The notes below the pieces were generated by a model, which was given only the letters and a program-made list of their open reading frames with translations, made no database searches and was not told the origin of the DNA. Shown one piece after another: positions 23,008 through 32,350 of a stretch of 64,000 nt of DNA. A program made the translations under genes and the position numbers. Source of the DNA: Rikenellaceae bacterium (GTDB lineage Bacteria; Bacteroidota; Bacteroidia; Bacteroidales; Rikenellaceae); the NCBI GenBank assembly GCA_902363575.1, contig CABJAJ010000004.1, positions 256,310-320,309 of the forward strand. The letters are read 5' to 3'. How positions within the stretch are numbered: position 1 is the first letter of the stretch; each line of letters begins with the position of its first letter.

Positions 23008-23589
23008 TCATCCCTTGCTCGGCGGCACGTGCATCAACCTGCGCCAACGCAGGTAGCCACCGACTGCCAGCACCGAGTAGAGCGCATACAACCCGGCTGT
23101 GAAAGGAATCTCCTTGTAGAGATAAAGCCCCACGGTCAGCACATCGACCGCCAGCCAGACAAGCCATTGTTCGAGGTATTTGCGCGACAGCATCCACATG
23201 GCCACCACCGAAAGGGCGGTGGTCAGGCTGTCCCAGAAAGGCACCGTGCTGTTGGTGAAGGTGGTCAGCAGCACGTAAATCGCAGCCTGTACCGCCAGTC
23301 CGACGACGAGCAGCTGCACCCACAGCACTCCGGGTGTCGGGGCGATGCGGCCGCCCTGCCTGCTCTTGGGCGCACGGCGCCAGACGATCAGACCGTAGAG
23401 CCCTGCCAGAACGTAATATCCGTTCATCGCGCAGTCGGCATACAGCCCCGCCTTGTAGTACAGCACCCCGTGCACGACGGGCATGACGAGCCCGACGAGC
23501 CATAGCCCGATATGGGCGCGGTATTCGAGCCACAGGTAGAGCAGTCCCAGGGCGATGCCGGTCAGTTGCAGGATGAGTTTGGCGTCCAT
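23008..23589 (-). CDS. pnuT: PnuC-family transporter, probably thiamine (PnuT)
   Basis: A 193-residue inner-membrane facilitator with about seven hydrophobic segments. Family features include LYLWLEYRAHIGLW and CAMNGYYVLAGLYGLIVWRR. PnuC homologues carry nicotinamide riboside, riboflavin or thiamine. Here the gene lies 13 bases after a TonB-dependent receptor whose leader is a TPP riboswitch, so thiamine is the likely cargo, as in the Bacteroides OMthi-PnuT system. The thiamine pyrophosphokinase gene that often completes this operon is not present in the window. Confidence 0.85.
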   Translation of the reverse strand: MDAKLILQLTGIALGLLYLWLEYRAHIGLWLVGLVMPVVHGVLYYKAGLYADCAMNGYYVLAGLYGLIVWRRAPKSRQGGRIAPTPGVLWVQLLVVGLAVQAAIYVLLTTFTNSTVPFWDSLTTALSVVAMWMLSRKYLEQWLVWLAVDVLTVGLYLYKEIPFTAGLYALYSVLAVGGYLRWRRLMHVPPSKG

Positions 23590-23602
23590 GGCTTTAGGTT
23601 CG

Positions 23603-25885
23603 TCAGAAGCGCACGGTTACGTTGGCCAGCACGTTCAGCGGCGCCTGCGGGAAATAGAAGCTCTCGTTGATGCGCGACCCGTCCTCGAACGCCGAGGAGT
23701 ATCCGTATCCGTTGTTGCAGTATTTCGTGTTGAAAAGGTTGTTGATCTGCAGTCCGAAGCGGACGCTTTTTATCGTTTTGGTGCGGAGCGTATAACCCAG
23801 GTTGAGGTGGGTGACGCAATACCGGTCGAGCGTCATCTCTTCGATTTCGGCATTGGTCAGGTATTGTTTGCTGACATACTGTGTGTGCAGTACGGCGTCG
23901 AATCCGCTGATGTGAAAATCGAACACAACGCCCGCGATGATACTCGGCGAATAGGCGATCGTCGTCGTTCCTAAGCGATTGACGCTTTCGCCTTTCCATT
24001 CCCAGTTGTCGGCATTGTCGTAGAGGGTCACATGCTCTTCGTAATTCTTGATGCGGTTCTGACTGAACGTGGCGTTGGCACCGAGTGTAAACCAGCGGGT
24101 CGCCTGCCACGAAGCCGCGATCTCGATGCCCCGCCGGTAGCTGTCGGGAATGTTGCGGGCCAGTGCTTCGCCCGTGTCCGACACCTCGCCCGTCAGGATC
24201 AGTTGGTCTTTGTAGTCCATGTAGTAGAAATTGACATTGGCCGTGAAGCGGGGCGCCCGGTAGGTATAACCGAATTCCCAGTCGTTCAGGCGTTCGGACG
24301 TCGGGTAGTCGCCCGCTTTGGTGTCGGTGAAGTTGTTGCGCGTCGGCTCCTTCTGCGCGATGGCAAACGAGGCGTAAACGTTATGACGGTCGGCAAACGC
24401 GTAGCTGACGCCCGCTTTGGGGTTGAAGAAGTCGTAGGAACGGTGGATGTCGAGCAACTGCAGGGCTCCGGTCGTGTCGTCGTAATTGTCGTTTACTCCG
24501 GTGATTTTGTGGTGAATGTGCCGGTATTGCATATCACCGAAGATCGTCAGGCCGCGCGCCACCTCCCAGTTGATTTTGGCGAAGACGTTGGCGTCGTTCT
24601 TGGTCGTGGCATTGCGGTAATATTCGGTTTGGGGGAAGTCGGGCACTTTTTCCATGCCGAGAACCCGGCCCCAGTGTTCGCCGTCGTACATATTCCACGA
24701 AGCGCCCATCGAGAGCGAGAGATGCCCCGTAGTGTAGTTGGCCGACGCGACGATGCCGCCGAAATCGTTGTTCATGGATTTACGGCGGATGAGGTTGGTT
24801 TTGGATACTTCGATGCCGGCCACGTCGATGGGGGGAAGGTTGTATTTCTTCAGCTTCTGGTCGTTCTTGTAATTCTGATAGTAGCCGTCGCCGTAGGTGT
24901 AGTGCCCTGTCACGTTGAGCGACCAACGGTCGTTGAAACGGTGGCTGATAATCAGATGGTTGTTGATTTGCAGGTAGTTGTCCTTATGGTCGTCGTAGAA
25001 GCCAATGACCCCCCGTTTCGGGGATCCCCATTCGTCGAGGATCGGATTGCCCGCAGCGTCGTGGAGGTATCCGTAGATTTCGCCCTCGGGATTATAGCGG
25101 CGGTTTTCGGCCATCTGGTCTTTCGTGAGACCGGTATAGGCGAGGTACACCTCGGCCTTGCCGCCGAACGAAAGCACTTTGACCATGGTGCGTCCGCTGT
25201 AATAACCGGCCTGGAACATATAGGATTTCAGGTCGGTGGAAGCGCGGTCCACATACCCGTCCGATCCGATATGGGAAACCCGTGCATCCAGCGCCCAGTG
25301 GCGACCCAGAAGACCGGACGAAATCTGCACGGCCTGCCTGTTGGTGTTGTAGGAGCCGTAGGACAGCGAAGCCGATCCGTTGAAGACGGTCGGAAGCGAT
25401 TCGGTGGTCATGTTTACCGAGCCGCCGAAAGCGCCCGTGCCGTTGGTCGAAGTGCCGGCGCCGCGCTGGAATTGGAGCGACCCGACGGTCGATGCCAGGT
25501 CGGGCGTGTCGTACCAATAGACCGAGTGGGTTTCGGCGTCGTTCATTGGCACGCCGTTCATGGTTACGTTGATGCGGGTAGCATCCGTTCCGCGCACCCG
25601 CATCGAGGTGCCGCCGATGCCCGTTCCCGCTTCGGAAGTCGCAACCACCGAAGGCATGGTTTGCAGCAGCCAGGGTATGTCCTGACCGAAGTTCTTGCGT
25701 GCGATCTCTTCGCGCGAGAGGTTGGCGTAGGCCACGGGCGTCTGGCGCGTCGCGCGCGTGGCGGTCACCTCGATCTGCTGGAGTTCGTACATGCGCACGG
25801 AGTCCTGTTCGGACGGCTGCTGTGCTTTTGCGGGCAGCGCGCAGAGGAGCGCGACGATTCCCGCGGGGAGTAAAAACCTTTTCAT
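23603..25885 (-). CDS. TonB-dependent outer-membrane receptor, probably for thiamine
   Basis: A 760-residue outer-membrane transporter powered by TonB. The signal peptide is MKRFLLPAGIVALLCALPAKA. A TonB-box-like QQIEVTATRA segment (about 35-44) precedes the plug domain (about 45-150, with MRVRGTDATRINVTMNGVPM), and then a 22-strand barrel that ends PLNVLANVTVRF with the terminal Phe. Start 25885 is chosen since it follows the TPP riboswitch directly; in-frame sequence upstream overlaps the riboswitch. Control by TPP points to thiamine or its phosphates as ligand. Confidence 0.9.
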   Translation of the reverse strand: MKRFLLPAGIVALLCALPAKAQQPSEQDSVRMYELQQIEVTATRATRQTPVAYANLSREEIARKNFGQDIPWLLQTMPSVVATSEAGTGIGGTSMRVRGTDATRINVTMNGVPMNDAETHSVYWYDTPDLASTVGSLQFQRGAGTSTNGTGAFGGSVNMTTESLPTVFNGSASLSYGSYNTNRQAVQISSGLLGRHWALDARVSHIGSDGYVDRASTDLKSYMFQAGYYSGRTMVKVLSFGGKAEVYLAYTGLTKDQMAENRRYNPEGEIYGYLHDAAGNPILDEWGSPKRGVIGFYDDHKDNYLQINNHLIISHRFNDRWSLNVTGHYTYGDGYYQNYKNDQKLKKYNLPPIDVAGIEVSKTNLIRRKSMNNDFGGIVASANYTTGHLSLSMGASWNMYDGEHWGRVLGMEKVPDFPQTEYYRNATTKNDANVFAKINWEVARGLTIFGDMQYRHIHHKITGVNDNYDDTTGALQLLDIHRSYDFFNPKAGVSYAFADRHNVYASFAIAQKEPTRNNFTDTKAGDYPTSERLNDWEFGYTYRAPRFTANVNFYYMDYKDQLILTGEVSDTGEALARNIPDSYRRGIEIAASWQATRWFTLGANATFSQNRIKNYEEHVTLYDNADNWEWKGESVNRLGTTTIAYSPSIIAGVVFDFHISGFDAVLHTQYVSKQYLTNAEIEEMTLDRYCVTHLNLGYTLRTKTIKSVRFGLQINNLFNTKYCNNGYGYSSAFEDGSRINESFYFPQAPLNVLANVTVRF

Positions 25886-25910
25886 CCTTTTTAAGTTTTG
25901 GTTAAGAACT

Positions 25911-26008
25911 GAAAAGGGGTATGTGTTCGGATTATGCGTCCCGGTCTCGGCATTACCCGTCTCCGGTACAATGGGTATAATCTCAGCCTGATAGTAAGGC
26001 ACCCCTTT
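25911..26008 (-). promoter_or_regulatory. TPP riboswitch (THI element)
   Basis: On the minus strand the leader reads AAAGGGGTGCC, then GCTGAGATTATACCC, then GGGTAATGCC and CCCCTTT. These correspond to the P1/P2 strand, the universally conserved CUGAGA pyrimidine-sensing loop, the ACCC stem strand, and the closing P1 strand (perfect seven-base P1, AAAGGGG/CCCCTTT). The usual GAACCTGA region is present as a variant (GTACCGGA). The element ends 26 bases before the receptor ATG, too close for a separate full terminator, so control of translation start is more likely. Confidence 0.9.
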
Positions 26009-26020
26009 GAATGGTCGGCG

Positions 26021-26028
26021 CAAATATA
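26021..26028 (-). promoter_or_regulatory. Promoter -7 box for the thiamine operon
   Basis: TATATTTG on the minus strand, 13 bases upstream of the riboswitch 5' end, giving a transcript that begins at the aptamer. Confidence 0.6.
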
Positions 26029-26240
26029 CGGATAATTCCGTTCCGCCCTAACTTTTCGTCGGATTTTTATTCGCTCCGGTTTGCCCGGGGCCGGCGGATG
26101 TGCCTTATCGGGGATTCGTGCGGCAAATGATCTCCGTCATGCTGTGCCGTATACCGCCGGCGAGCCGGTCGTCGGTTCGCCGTAACTCCCCGACAGCCTG
26201 CCCGGTGGCGGGTCTGAATACCTTGCCGTGACCGGCCCGT

Positions 26241-27293
26241 TCAGCAGGTGCCGAAGCGATAGACGATCTTCTGGCAGTAGAGCTCGCCCGGTTCGAGCAG
26301 CGGCGAGGGAAACTCGGGCCGATTGACCGCGTCGGGGTAGTTCTGACATTCGAGCGCAACGCCGGCATGGTTCGCGTACCGCCCGCCCGAAAGGGTTTCC
26401 GGACAGCCTCCGGCGAGCCGGTTGCCGGTATAGAGCATCACGCCCGGCTGCGAGGTGAGCACTTCGACCCGGCGGCCCGACCGGAGTTCGCGCAGCTCGG
26501 CGGCTTCCGCAAGGATGTTGGGCCGCCAGCCGTCGATCGGGAAGGGGTGGTCGTATCCCCCGAAATCGCGGATGCGGTCGAACGTCGCGTCGATGCCGTC
26601 ACCCAGTCGGCGGAATGCGGTAAAATCCGCCGGCGTGCCCGCCACTTCGAGCATCCGGCCCGTGGGGAGCTGTTGTTCGTCCATCTCGAGCACGCGGCTC
26701 GCACGCAGGCGCAGTTCGTGGTCGAGCACGCTGCCGCTCCCTTCGCCCGCGAGGTTGAAATAGATGTGGCTGGTCAGATTGACGGGCGTGGTGCGGTCGG
26801 TGCGGGCCAGGTAGGTGATTTCGAGCGTATGGTCGTCATCGAAGTCGAAGATCGCCTCCGCAGCCAGCTCGCCGGGATAGCCCTGGTCGTCCGCCTCCGA
26901 GAGCAGCGACATGACCACGCGATTGGTCTCCACGCGGCTTTCCCACAGGCGGTTGCCGAAACCTTTCGTTCCGCCGTGCATGTGATTGACCCCGCTGTTT
27001 ACCTCCAGCCGGTACGCTCTGCCTTCGACGGTCATGCGGCCGTAGCCGATGCGGTTGGCCACGCGGCCGACGGTTTTTCCCATCGAGGCCGCGTCGCCCA
27101 GGTAGTCGAGCGGATGGCGGTAACCCAGCACGACCTCGTCCGTGCGCCCTTCCCTGTCGGGCATCCGAGCCCCGACGACGGCCGCCCCGAGGTTTGAGAG
27201 CCGCACTTCGGCTCCGTCGGAGCTGCGCATGGTGTAGAGGACGACGGCTTCGCCGTCGGGGGTGAGGCCCCAGAGATGCTGTTCGATTTCCAT
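26241..27293 (-). CDS. galM: Aldose 1-epimerase (mutarotase)
   Basis: Interconverts alpha and beta anomers of sugars such as galactose. The 350 residues show GRVANRIGYGRM (substrate Arg), NHMHGGTKGFGNRLW (His), LTSHIYFNLAGEGSG (catalytic His region) and the C-terminal GVALECQNYPDAVN with the catalytic Glu. No signal peptide is seen, so it is probably cytoplasmic. The ATG at 27293 lies four bases after gltX; a TTG 12 bases upstream is the less likely alternative. It is last in the minus-strand operon. Confidence 0.95.
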   Translation of the reverse strand: MEIEQHLWGLTPDGEAVVLYTMRSSDGAEVRLSNLGAAVVGARMPDREGRTDEVVLGYRHPLDYLGDAASMGKTVGRVANRIGYGRMTVEGRAYRLEVNSGVNHMHGGTKGFGNRLWESRVETNRVVMSLLSEADDQGYPGELAAEAIFDFDDDHTLEITYLARTDRTTPVNLTSHIYFNLAGEGSGSVLDHELRLRASRVLEMDEQQLPTGRMLEVAGTPADFTAFRRLGDGIDATFDRIRDFGGYDHPFPIDGWRPNILAEAAELRELRSGRRVEVLTSQPGVMLYTGNRLAGGCPETLSGGRYANHAGVALECQNYPDAVNRPEFPSPLLEPGELYCQKIVYRFGTC

Positions 27294-27297
27294 AGGA

Positions 27298-28830
27298 CTA
27301 TTCAAATGGTTGCAGCGTATCCACCAGCTTGTCGATGCGGCGAAGCGTCTCTTCCCGGCCGATGAACGAAGTGACGTCGTACATGCCCGGCCCCTTGCCT
27401 GCGCCGACGAGCGCCAGGCGCAGCGTATTCATCACCTGTCCCGTCGGATAGCCGCGCTTCGCGATCCAGCCGTGGACGATCCGCTCGGTGTTTTCCTGCG
27501 AGAAATCGTCGATTGCGGCCAGCACTCCGCGCAGTTCCTTGAGGATGCGGGGATTTTCACCTTTCCAGAATTTGCGGGCCTGTTTCTCCTCGTACTCCGT
27601 CGGCGCGACGAAGAAGAACGAGATGAGCTCCCACAGTTCGGTGGTGAGCGACGCGCGTTCCTTCATGATGCCGGCGGCGCGGCCCGCCCGCTCGTCCGAC
27701 ACTTCGACGCCATGGGCGCGCAGGAGGGGTTGACAGATTGCGGCCAGTTCCGGGTCGCTGAGGCGGTGGAGGTATTGGGCGTTGAACCAGCGGGCCTTGT
27801 CGGGCTGGAAGCGGGCGCCCGATTTGGATACCCGGTCGAGCGAAAAGGCGTCGATCAGCTCCGCCATCGTGAAAAGCTCCTGTTCGGTGCCGGGGTTCCA
27901 CCCCAGCAGGGCCAGCATGTTGATGAACGCTTCGGGCAGGTAGCCGTCCTCGCGGTAGCCGCGGGCCGTTTCGCCCGTTGGCGACTGCCAGAAGAGCGGG
28001 AAGACCGGGAAGCCCATCTTGTCGCCGTCGCGTTTGGAGAGCTTGCCGCCGCCGGTGGGTTTCAGCAGCAGGGGCAGGTGGGCGAATTCCGGCTGCGAGT
28101 CCGTCCAGCCGAAAGCCCGGTAGAGCAGATAGTGCAGCGGCAGCGAGGGTAGCCACTCCTCGCCCCGGATGACGTGGGTGATCTCCATGAGGTGATCGTC
28201 CACGATGTTGGCCAGGTGGTAGGTGGGGAGCGCGTCGGCCGATTTGTAGAGCACCTTGTCGTCGAGCGTCGAGGTATTGACCTCCACCTCGCCGCGGATC
28301 AGGTCGTGCATCCGCACGATTTCGTTCTCGGGCGTGCGGAAACGGACGACCCACTGGTCGCCGCGGGCGATGCGGGCTTCGACCTCTTCGGCGGGCAGGG
28401 CGAGCGAGGTGGCCAGGCGGCCGCGCACGGCGTAGTTGTAGGCGAAGGCTTCGCCACGAGATTCGGCATCGCGGCGCAGGGCCTCCAGCTCCTCGGCCGT
28501 ATCGAAGGCATAATAGGCCCATCCGTCCCGTACGAGCTGGCGGGCGTATCGGAGGTAGAGTTCCCGTCGCTCGCTCTGCCGGTAGGGGGCGTGGGGGCCT
28601 CCGACTCCGACCCCTTCGTCGATTTCGATGCCGCACCAGGCGAGCGAGCGGAGGATGTACTCCTCGGCTCCCGGCACGAAACGCTGGGAGTCGGTGTCCT
28701 CGATGCGCAGGATCATGGCGCCTCCGTGTTTGCGGGCGAACAGGTAGTTATAGAGCGCGGTGCGGACCCCGCCGATATGCAGCGGTCCCGTGGGGCTGGG
28801 TGCGAAGCGCACCCGGACAGGTCTTGACAT
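27298..28830 (-). CDS. gltX: Glutamate--tRNA ligase
   Basis: Charges tRNA-Glu in the cytoplasm. The 510-residue class I synthetase has [19 protein letters not shown] at the N-terminus (HIGH motif as HIGG) and the KMSKS-type motif KLSKRDGD near residue 265, with the anticodon-binding cage in the C-terminal third. The ATG at 28830 is two bases after the preceding stop (TAA-T-ATG), so coupled translation is likely; a TTG at 28842 is less probable. Confidence 0.97.
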   Translation of the reverse strand: MSRPVRVRFAPSPTGPLHIGGVRTALYNYLFARKHGGAMILRIEDTDSQRFVPGAEEYILRSLAWCGIEIDEGVGVGGPHAPYRQSERRELYLRYARQLVRDGWAYYAFDTAEELEALRRDAESRGEAFAYNYAVRGRLATSLALPAEEVEARIARGDQWVVRFRTPENEIVRMHDLIRGEVEVNTSTLDDKVLYKSADALPTYHLANIVDDHLMEITHVIRGEEWLPSLPLHYLLYRAFGWTDSQPEFAHLPLLLKPTGGGKLSKRDGDKMGFPVFPLFWQSPTGETARGYREDGYLPEAFINMLALLGWNPGTEQELFTMAELIDAFSLDRVSKSGARFQPDKARWFNAQYLHRLSDPELAAICQPLLRAHGVEVSDERAGRAAGIMKERASLTTELWELISFFFVAPTEYEEKQARKFWKGENPRILKELRGVLAAIDDFSQENTERIVHGWIAKRGYPTGQVMNTLRLALVGAGKGPGMYDVTSFIGREETLRRIDKLVDTLQPFE

Positions 28831-28831
28831 A

Positions 28832-29074
28832 TTAGGATTCAAATTTGGATTGTTGTCGTTGTCGTTGTTCCTTGCGGTAAACCCGGAAATAGTGCCGGGA
28901 TCCCGCGATCAGCAGATAAAGCGTCAGTCCGACGGGCAGAACCAGAGAAGCCCAGAGCAGAATCACCACCATTCCGCGATTCCGAATCAGGGAGGTCGCC
29001 ATTCCCCAGAGGATGACGCCCTGCCAATACCTTGCTCCTATGGCGATCAACCTCTCTTTCGTCTTGTCCGTCAT
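28832..29074 (-). CDS. Small membrane protein, unknown
   Basis: An 80-residue protein with one long or two short hydrophobic segments (about 14-27 and 34-56, [22 protein letters not shown]) and a basic C-terminal tail ([13 protein letters not shown]). It lies four bases after the SIMPL gene and one base before gltX in a tight minus-strand run, which supports its being a real gene. No family recognised. Confidence 0.7.
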   Translation of the reverse strand: MTDKTKERLIAIGARYWQGVILWGMATSLIRNRGMVVILLWASLVLPVGLTLYLLIAGSRHYFRVYRKEQRQRQQSKFES

Positions 29075-29078
29075 CGAT

Positions 29079-29807
29079 CTACCTCACCCGGTATTCGACC
29101 CGCATGGTGATGCGGGCCTTTTTCTGGCGGCTCGAAGTGTTGAACGATCCGCCGGCCGAAAACTCCTCGTTGGTGTTGGCCCCCGTGATCTGGAAAACGC
29201 CCATGCGGGCCGAGGCGACACCGCCGATCTTCGCTCCGGCGTTGCGGGCGATCTTGTCGGCGCGGATGCGTGCGTCGGCCGAGGCTTTCTCGATCAGGCC
29301 GAGCTTCACGTCGTCGAGCCGGGTATAGTAGTAGTCGGGCTGCGAGGCTTCGATCGAGACGCCCTGAGCGATGAGCGAAGAAATCTCCCGCGAAATGTTC
29401 TCCACGGCCTCCACATCGCGCGACTCGATGGTGAAGCCCTGTGTCAGCCGGTATCCGGTGAAGCGCTGCCCGGCCCAGTTGCCGTTGGCATAGATGCTTT
29501 CGTACTGTTTGTTCACGTTCACGAACTCGAAGACGACGGCCTCCGCGGGGATGCCGCGCATGGCGATGTAGTCGCTCACCTTGCGCTTGCTTGCCTCGAT
29601 TTGGGCATAGCCCTGCTCGACGTTGGACGATTCGGCGGTGACCATGCCCCGCCAGACGATCAGGTCGGAGGTGAACTCCGTCTCGCCCAGGCCGGTGACC
29701 ACGATGCGGTCCTGCGTGCGGTATTTGTAGGTGTACGATTTGCCCAGCACCCATGCGCTCAGCAGGATGGCGAGCCCGATGACGAGGTATTTCCCGATCG
29801 CTTTCAT
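29079..29807 (-). CDS. SIMPL domain-containing protein
   Basis: A 242-residue protein with an N-terminal membrane anchor (residues 7-25, YLVIGLAILLSAWVLG) and a periplasmic SIMPL/DUF541 domain: RIVVTGLGETEFTSD at the start, LIEKASADARIRADKIARNAGAKIG in the middle and ITMRVEYRVR at the end. The family is widespread in envelopes with no agreed biochemical function. It follows ychF by 18 bases. Confidence 0.9.
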   Translation of the reverse strand: MKAIGKYLVIGLAILLSAWVLGKSYTYKYRTQDRIVVTGLGETEFTSDLIVWRGMVTAESSNVEQGYAQIEASKRKVSDYIAMRGIPAEAVVFEFVNVNKQYESIYANGNWAGQRFTGYRLTQGFTIESRDVEAVENISREISSLIAQGVSIEASQPDYYYTRLDDVKLGLIEKASADARIRADKIARNAGAKIGGVASARMGVFQITGANTNEEFSAGGSFNTSSRQKKARITMRVEYRVR

Positions 29808-29825
29808 ATTCCGGTTTTTTAAGGT

Positions 29826-30926
29826 TTATACATTGAAAAGGAAATGCATGATATCCCCGTCCTGCACCACGTACTCCTTGCCTTCGACGCCGATGCGGCC
29901 GGCGTCGCGGCAGGCTTTCTCCGATCCGAGCGTCACGTAATCGTCGTACTTGATGACCTCGGCGCGGATGAAGCCCCGCTCGAAGTCGGTGTGGATGATG
30001 CCGGCGGCCTGCGGCGCTTTCGCACCCTTGCGGTAGGTCCAGGCCCGCGATTCGTCCGCACCGGTGGTGAAGAACGTCTCCAGATCGAGCAATTTGTAGG
30101 CCGCTTTAATCAGCCGCTCGACGCCCGACTCTTCGAGCCCCATCGCCTCGAGGAACATCTGCCGCTCGTCGTAGTTTTCCAGCTCGGCGATTTCGGCTTC
30201 GGAAGCCGCCGCAACCACGAGCATTTCGGCCTGTTCGTCGGCGATGGCCGTCCGCACCGCCTCGGTATGGGCGTTGCCCGTGACGGCGCTCGCCTCGTCC
30301 ACGTTGCAGACGTAGAGTACCGGTTTGTCCGTGAGCAGGTTCAGGTCGGCGACCAGCCTGCGGTCCTCCTTTTCGAGCATAACCGTGCGTGCGCTGCGGC
30401 CCTGCTCGAGCGCGGTTTTGTACTGGAGCAGCAGTTCCACCTGCCGCCGCGCCGCCTTGTCGCCTCCGACGGCGGCCTGTTTCTGGGTTTTGCCCAGACG
30501 GTTTTCGATGGTTTCGAGGTCTTTGAGCTGCAGCTCGGTGTCGATGATCCCCTTGTCGCGCACGGGGTCGATCGTCCCGTCCACATGGGTGATGTTGTCG
30601 TTCTCGAAGCAGCGCAGCACATGGATGATCGCATGGGTGTTGCGGATGTTGGCCAGGAACTTGTTGCCCAGCCCCTCGCCCTGCGAGGCTCCCTTGACCA
30701 GTCCGGCGATATCCACGATCTCGATGGTGGTCGGAACGACCCGTCGGGGCTTGTCGATCTCGGTCAGGCGGACGAGCCTCCGGTCGGGAACGGTGATGAC
30801 GCCGACGTTCGGTTCGATGGTGCAGAATGGAAAGTTGGCCGCCTGCGCCTTGGCATTGGACAGGCAGTTGAAAAGGGTCGATTTACCCACGTTAGGCAAT
30901 CCTACGATGCCGCATTGTAAAGCCAT
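29826..30926 (-). CDS. ychF: Redox-regulated ATPase YchF (Obg/OLA1 family)
   Basis: A 366-residue P-loop NTPase that prefers ATP and associates with ribosomes. The start [20 protein letters not shown] carries the P-loop. The usual NKxD specificity motif is replaced by YVCNVDEAS, as in all YchF proteins. The C-terminal TGS/ubiquitin-like domain (about 280-366) has TFFTTGADESRAW and the KGKE-like EGKEYVVQDGDIMHF end. First gene of the ychF-SIMPL-small protein-gltX-galM run. Confidence 0.97.
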   Translation of the reverse strand: MALQCGIVGLPNVGKSTLFNCLSNAKAQAANFPFCTIEPNVGVITVPDRRLVRLTEIDKPRRVVPTTIEIVDIAGLVKGASQGEGLGNKFLANIRNTHAIIHVLRCFENDNITHVDGTIDPVRDKGIIDTELQLKDLETIENRLGKTQKQAAVGGDKAARRQVELLLQYKTALEQGRSARTVMLEKEDRRLVADLNLLTDKPVLYVCNVDEASAVTGNAHTEAVRTAIADEQAEMLVVAAASEAEIAELENYDERQMFLEAMGLEESGVERLIKAAYKLLDLETFFTTGADESRAWTYRKGAKAPQAAGIIHTDFERGFIRAEVIKYDDYVTLGSEKACRDAGRIGVEGKEYVVQDGDIMHFLFNV

Positions 30927-31042
30927 ATTTCGTTATCTCTCTTTGTGTTCGGTCAATTGTCCGTATGGACGCGCTGCGTCGGCGGGCAGCGGAATCGGGC
31001 ATACATCCTCATCCGGCCTGACGCACGGCAGCTTAGCGTATG

Positions 31043-31050
31043 CAAAGATA
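31043..31050 (-). promoter_or_regulatory. Promoter -7 box, probably for ychF
   Basis: TATCTTTG on the minus strand. It would give a leader of about 110 bases before ychF. Confidence 0.5.
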
Positions 31051-31157
31051 CGCATTTCTTCCCGGATTGGTTCGGCTTAGCGGCAAGGATCGCGAAGTTC
31101 GGGGTCGTCCCGGCCCGGCGGAGCGGGTTCGGGCCGGTTTCCCGGCTCCGTGTCCGC

Positions 31158-32348
31158 TCACTCCATGTAACCCGCAACGGTCATCGGCTCGTCGCCGACC
31201 CGGGCGGTTATTTCCGTTTGTTCGCCGCAGGCGTTTTCATAGCGGAAGGTGTAGCATCCGCCCTTCTCGAGCAGGAATTCGAGCACGTCGTTCATATCCT
31301 GCCGCGGGCCCGCGGTGCGGCCTCCTCCCGTCTGCTCCGTGCCGCGGAAAACATCGACGTTGGCTGCGACGCGGTCGCCCGACTGCCCGCAGCGGTTGCG
31401 GTCGTGCCACATCACGAAGCGGACGCGGGTATGGGTGCCCGCCTTCATCCGTTGTTCGGCCTGCTGCGCATAGCGTTCCACATAGCTGCGGGTCACTTCG
31501 ACGGCGTGCACGTCGCGCGAATCTTCATTCCAGACCATCGGAAACCATTCCCCCGTCGGGCGGTAGGAGACTGCATAGATCGCATGGGCGCGGTCGCCCG
31601 GCGTCGCCTGTCCGGCGTCGGCCAGGAACCACGGCTTGTCGATGCCGACGAAATAGTACTCCGTGAAGTGCCACTCGCCATCGATCCAGACCTCCGTCCA
31701 ACTGTGGTTGCCCCGGTCGTCGTGCCATGCGGCGGTGCCGGCGAAGCGGGCCGGAATCCCGACGGCCCGCAGCGCGTCCACCAGCAGGATCGAAAGCCCC
31801 GTGCAGGAGGCCATGTGCTGACGCATCGACTCCGAGGGATTCTGGTTGGTTTTCTCGCGCAGGGTGTTGTACTCCACCTCCACGATGCGGGGGATGCGGC
31901 GGTTTACGGAGTCGATTGCGGCCCGCATGTCCGTGCATTCCGCCGCCACCGGCGCGAAAAGCGCATAGAAACCCTTGCGCCACGCTTCGCGTACCTCGTC
32001 CGCGACGGCATAGGGGAGCACTTCGTTCAGGAACACCGAATCGGGAAGCGCCCCGGCCCACGGGAAACGTTCCCGCGCGAGGTAGGCGTATTCGACGTTT
32101 TCACGCAGGATCCCGAGGTCGAGCGTGTCCAAGTCGCCCTGCGGCATGTGGGCGAGCAGATAGGCCATGCCTTCTCGCCGGGAGGCAGGAGTTTCGGCCA
32201 GCAGACGGCGCAGGTCGCAGGCACGGTCGCCCGCGCGGGAAAATGCGCTGTCGAGCAGCCTGTCGTAAGTTGCGGGAACACCGGCTCCGTAGCGGCTGCC
32301 GGTGCAGGCGGCCGCTGCCAGGCAAAGCAGCAGGATCAGTCGTTTCAT
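31158..32348 (-). CDS. Transglutaminase-like lipoprotein
   Basis: A 396-residue protein with lipoprotein signal (Cys15 in CLAAAAC). The transglutaminase/cysteine-protease fold spans about 155-240: the nucleophile is Cys182 in MASCTGLSILLVDALRAVGI and the His is 215 in GNHSWTEVW. The third member of the triad is not obvious, because the usual WxxxD is replaced by WHFTEYY. The C-terminal 130 residues look like a beta-sandwich. Likely a peptidase or peptidoglycan-related enzyme on the envelope; substrate unknown. It begins two bases after the cutC stop. Confidence 0.88.
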   Translation of the reverse strand: MKRLILLLCLAAAACTGSRYGAGVPATYDRLLDSAFSRAGDRACDLRRLLAETPASRREGMAYLLAHMPQGDLDTLDLGILRENVEYAYLARERFPWAGALPDSVFLNEVLPYAVADEVREAWRKGFYALFAPVAAECTDMRAAIDSVNRRIPRIVEVEYNTLREKTNQNPSESMRQHMASCTGLSILLVDALRAVGIPARFAGTAAWHDDRGNHSWTEVWIDGEWHFTEYYFVGIDKPWFLADAGQATPGDRAHAIYAVSYRPTGEWFPMVWNEDSRDVHAVEVTRSYVERYAQQAEQRMKAGTHTRVRFVMWHDRNRCGQSGDRVAANVDVFRGTEQTGGGRTAGPRQDMNDVLEFLLEKGGCYTFRYENACGEQTEITARVGDEPMTVAGYME

Positions 32349-32350
32349 GG

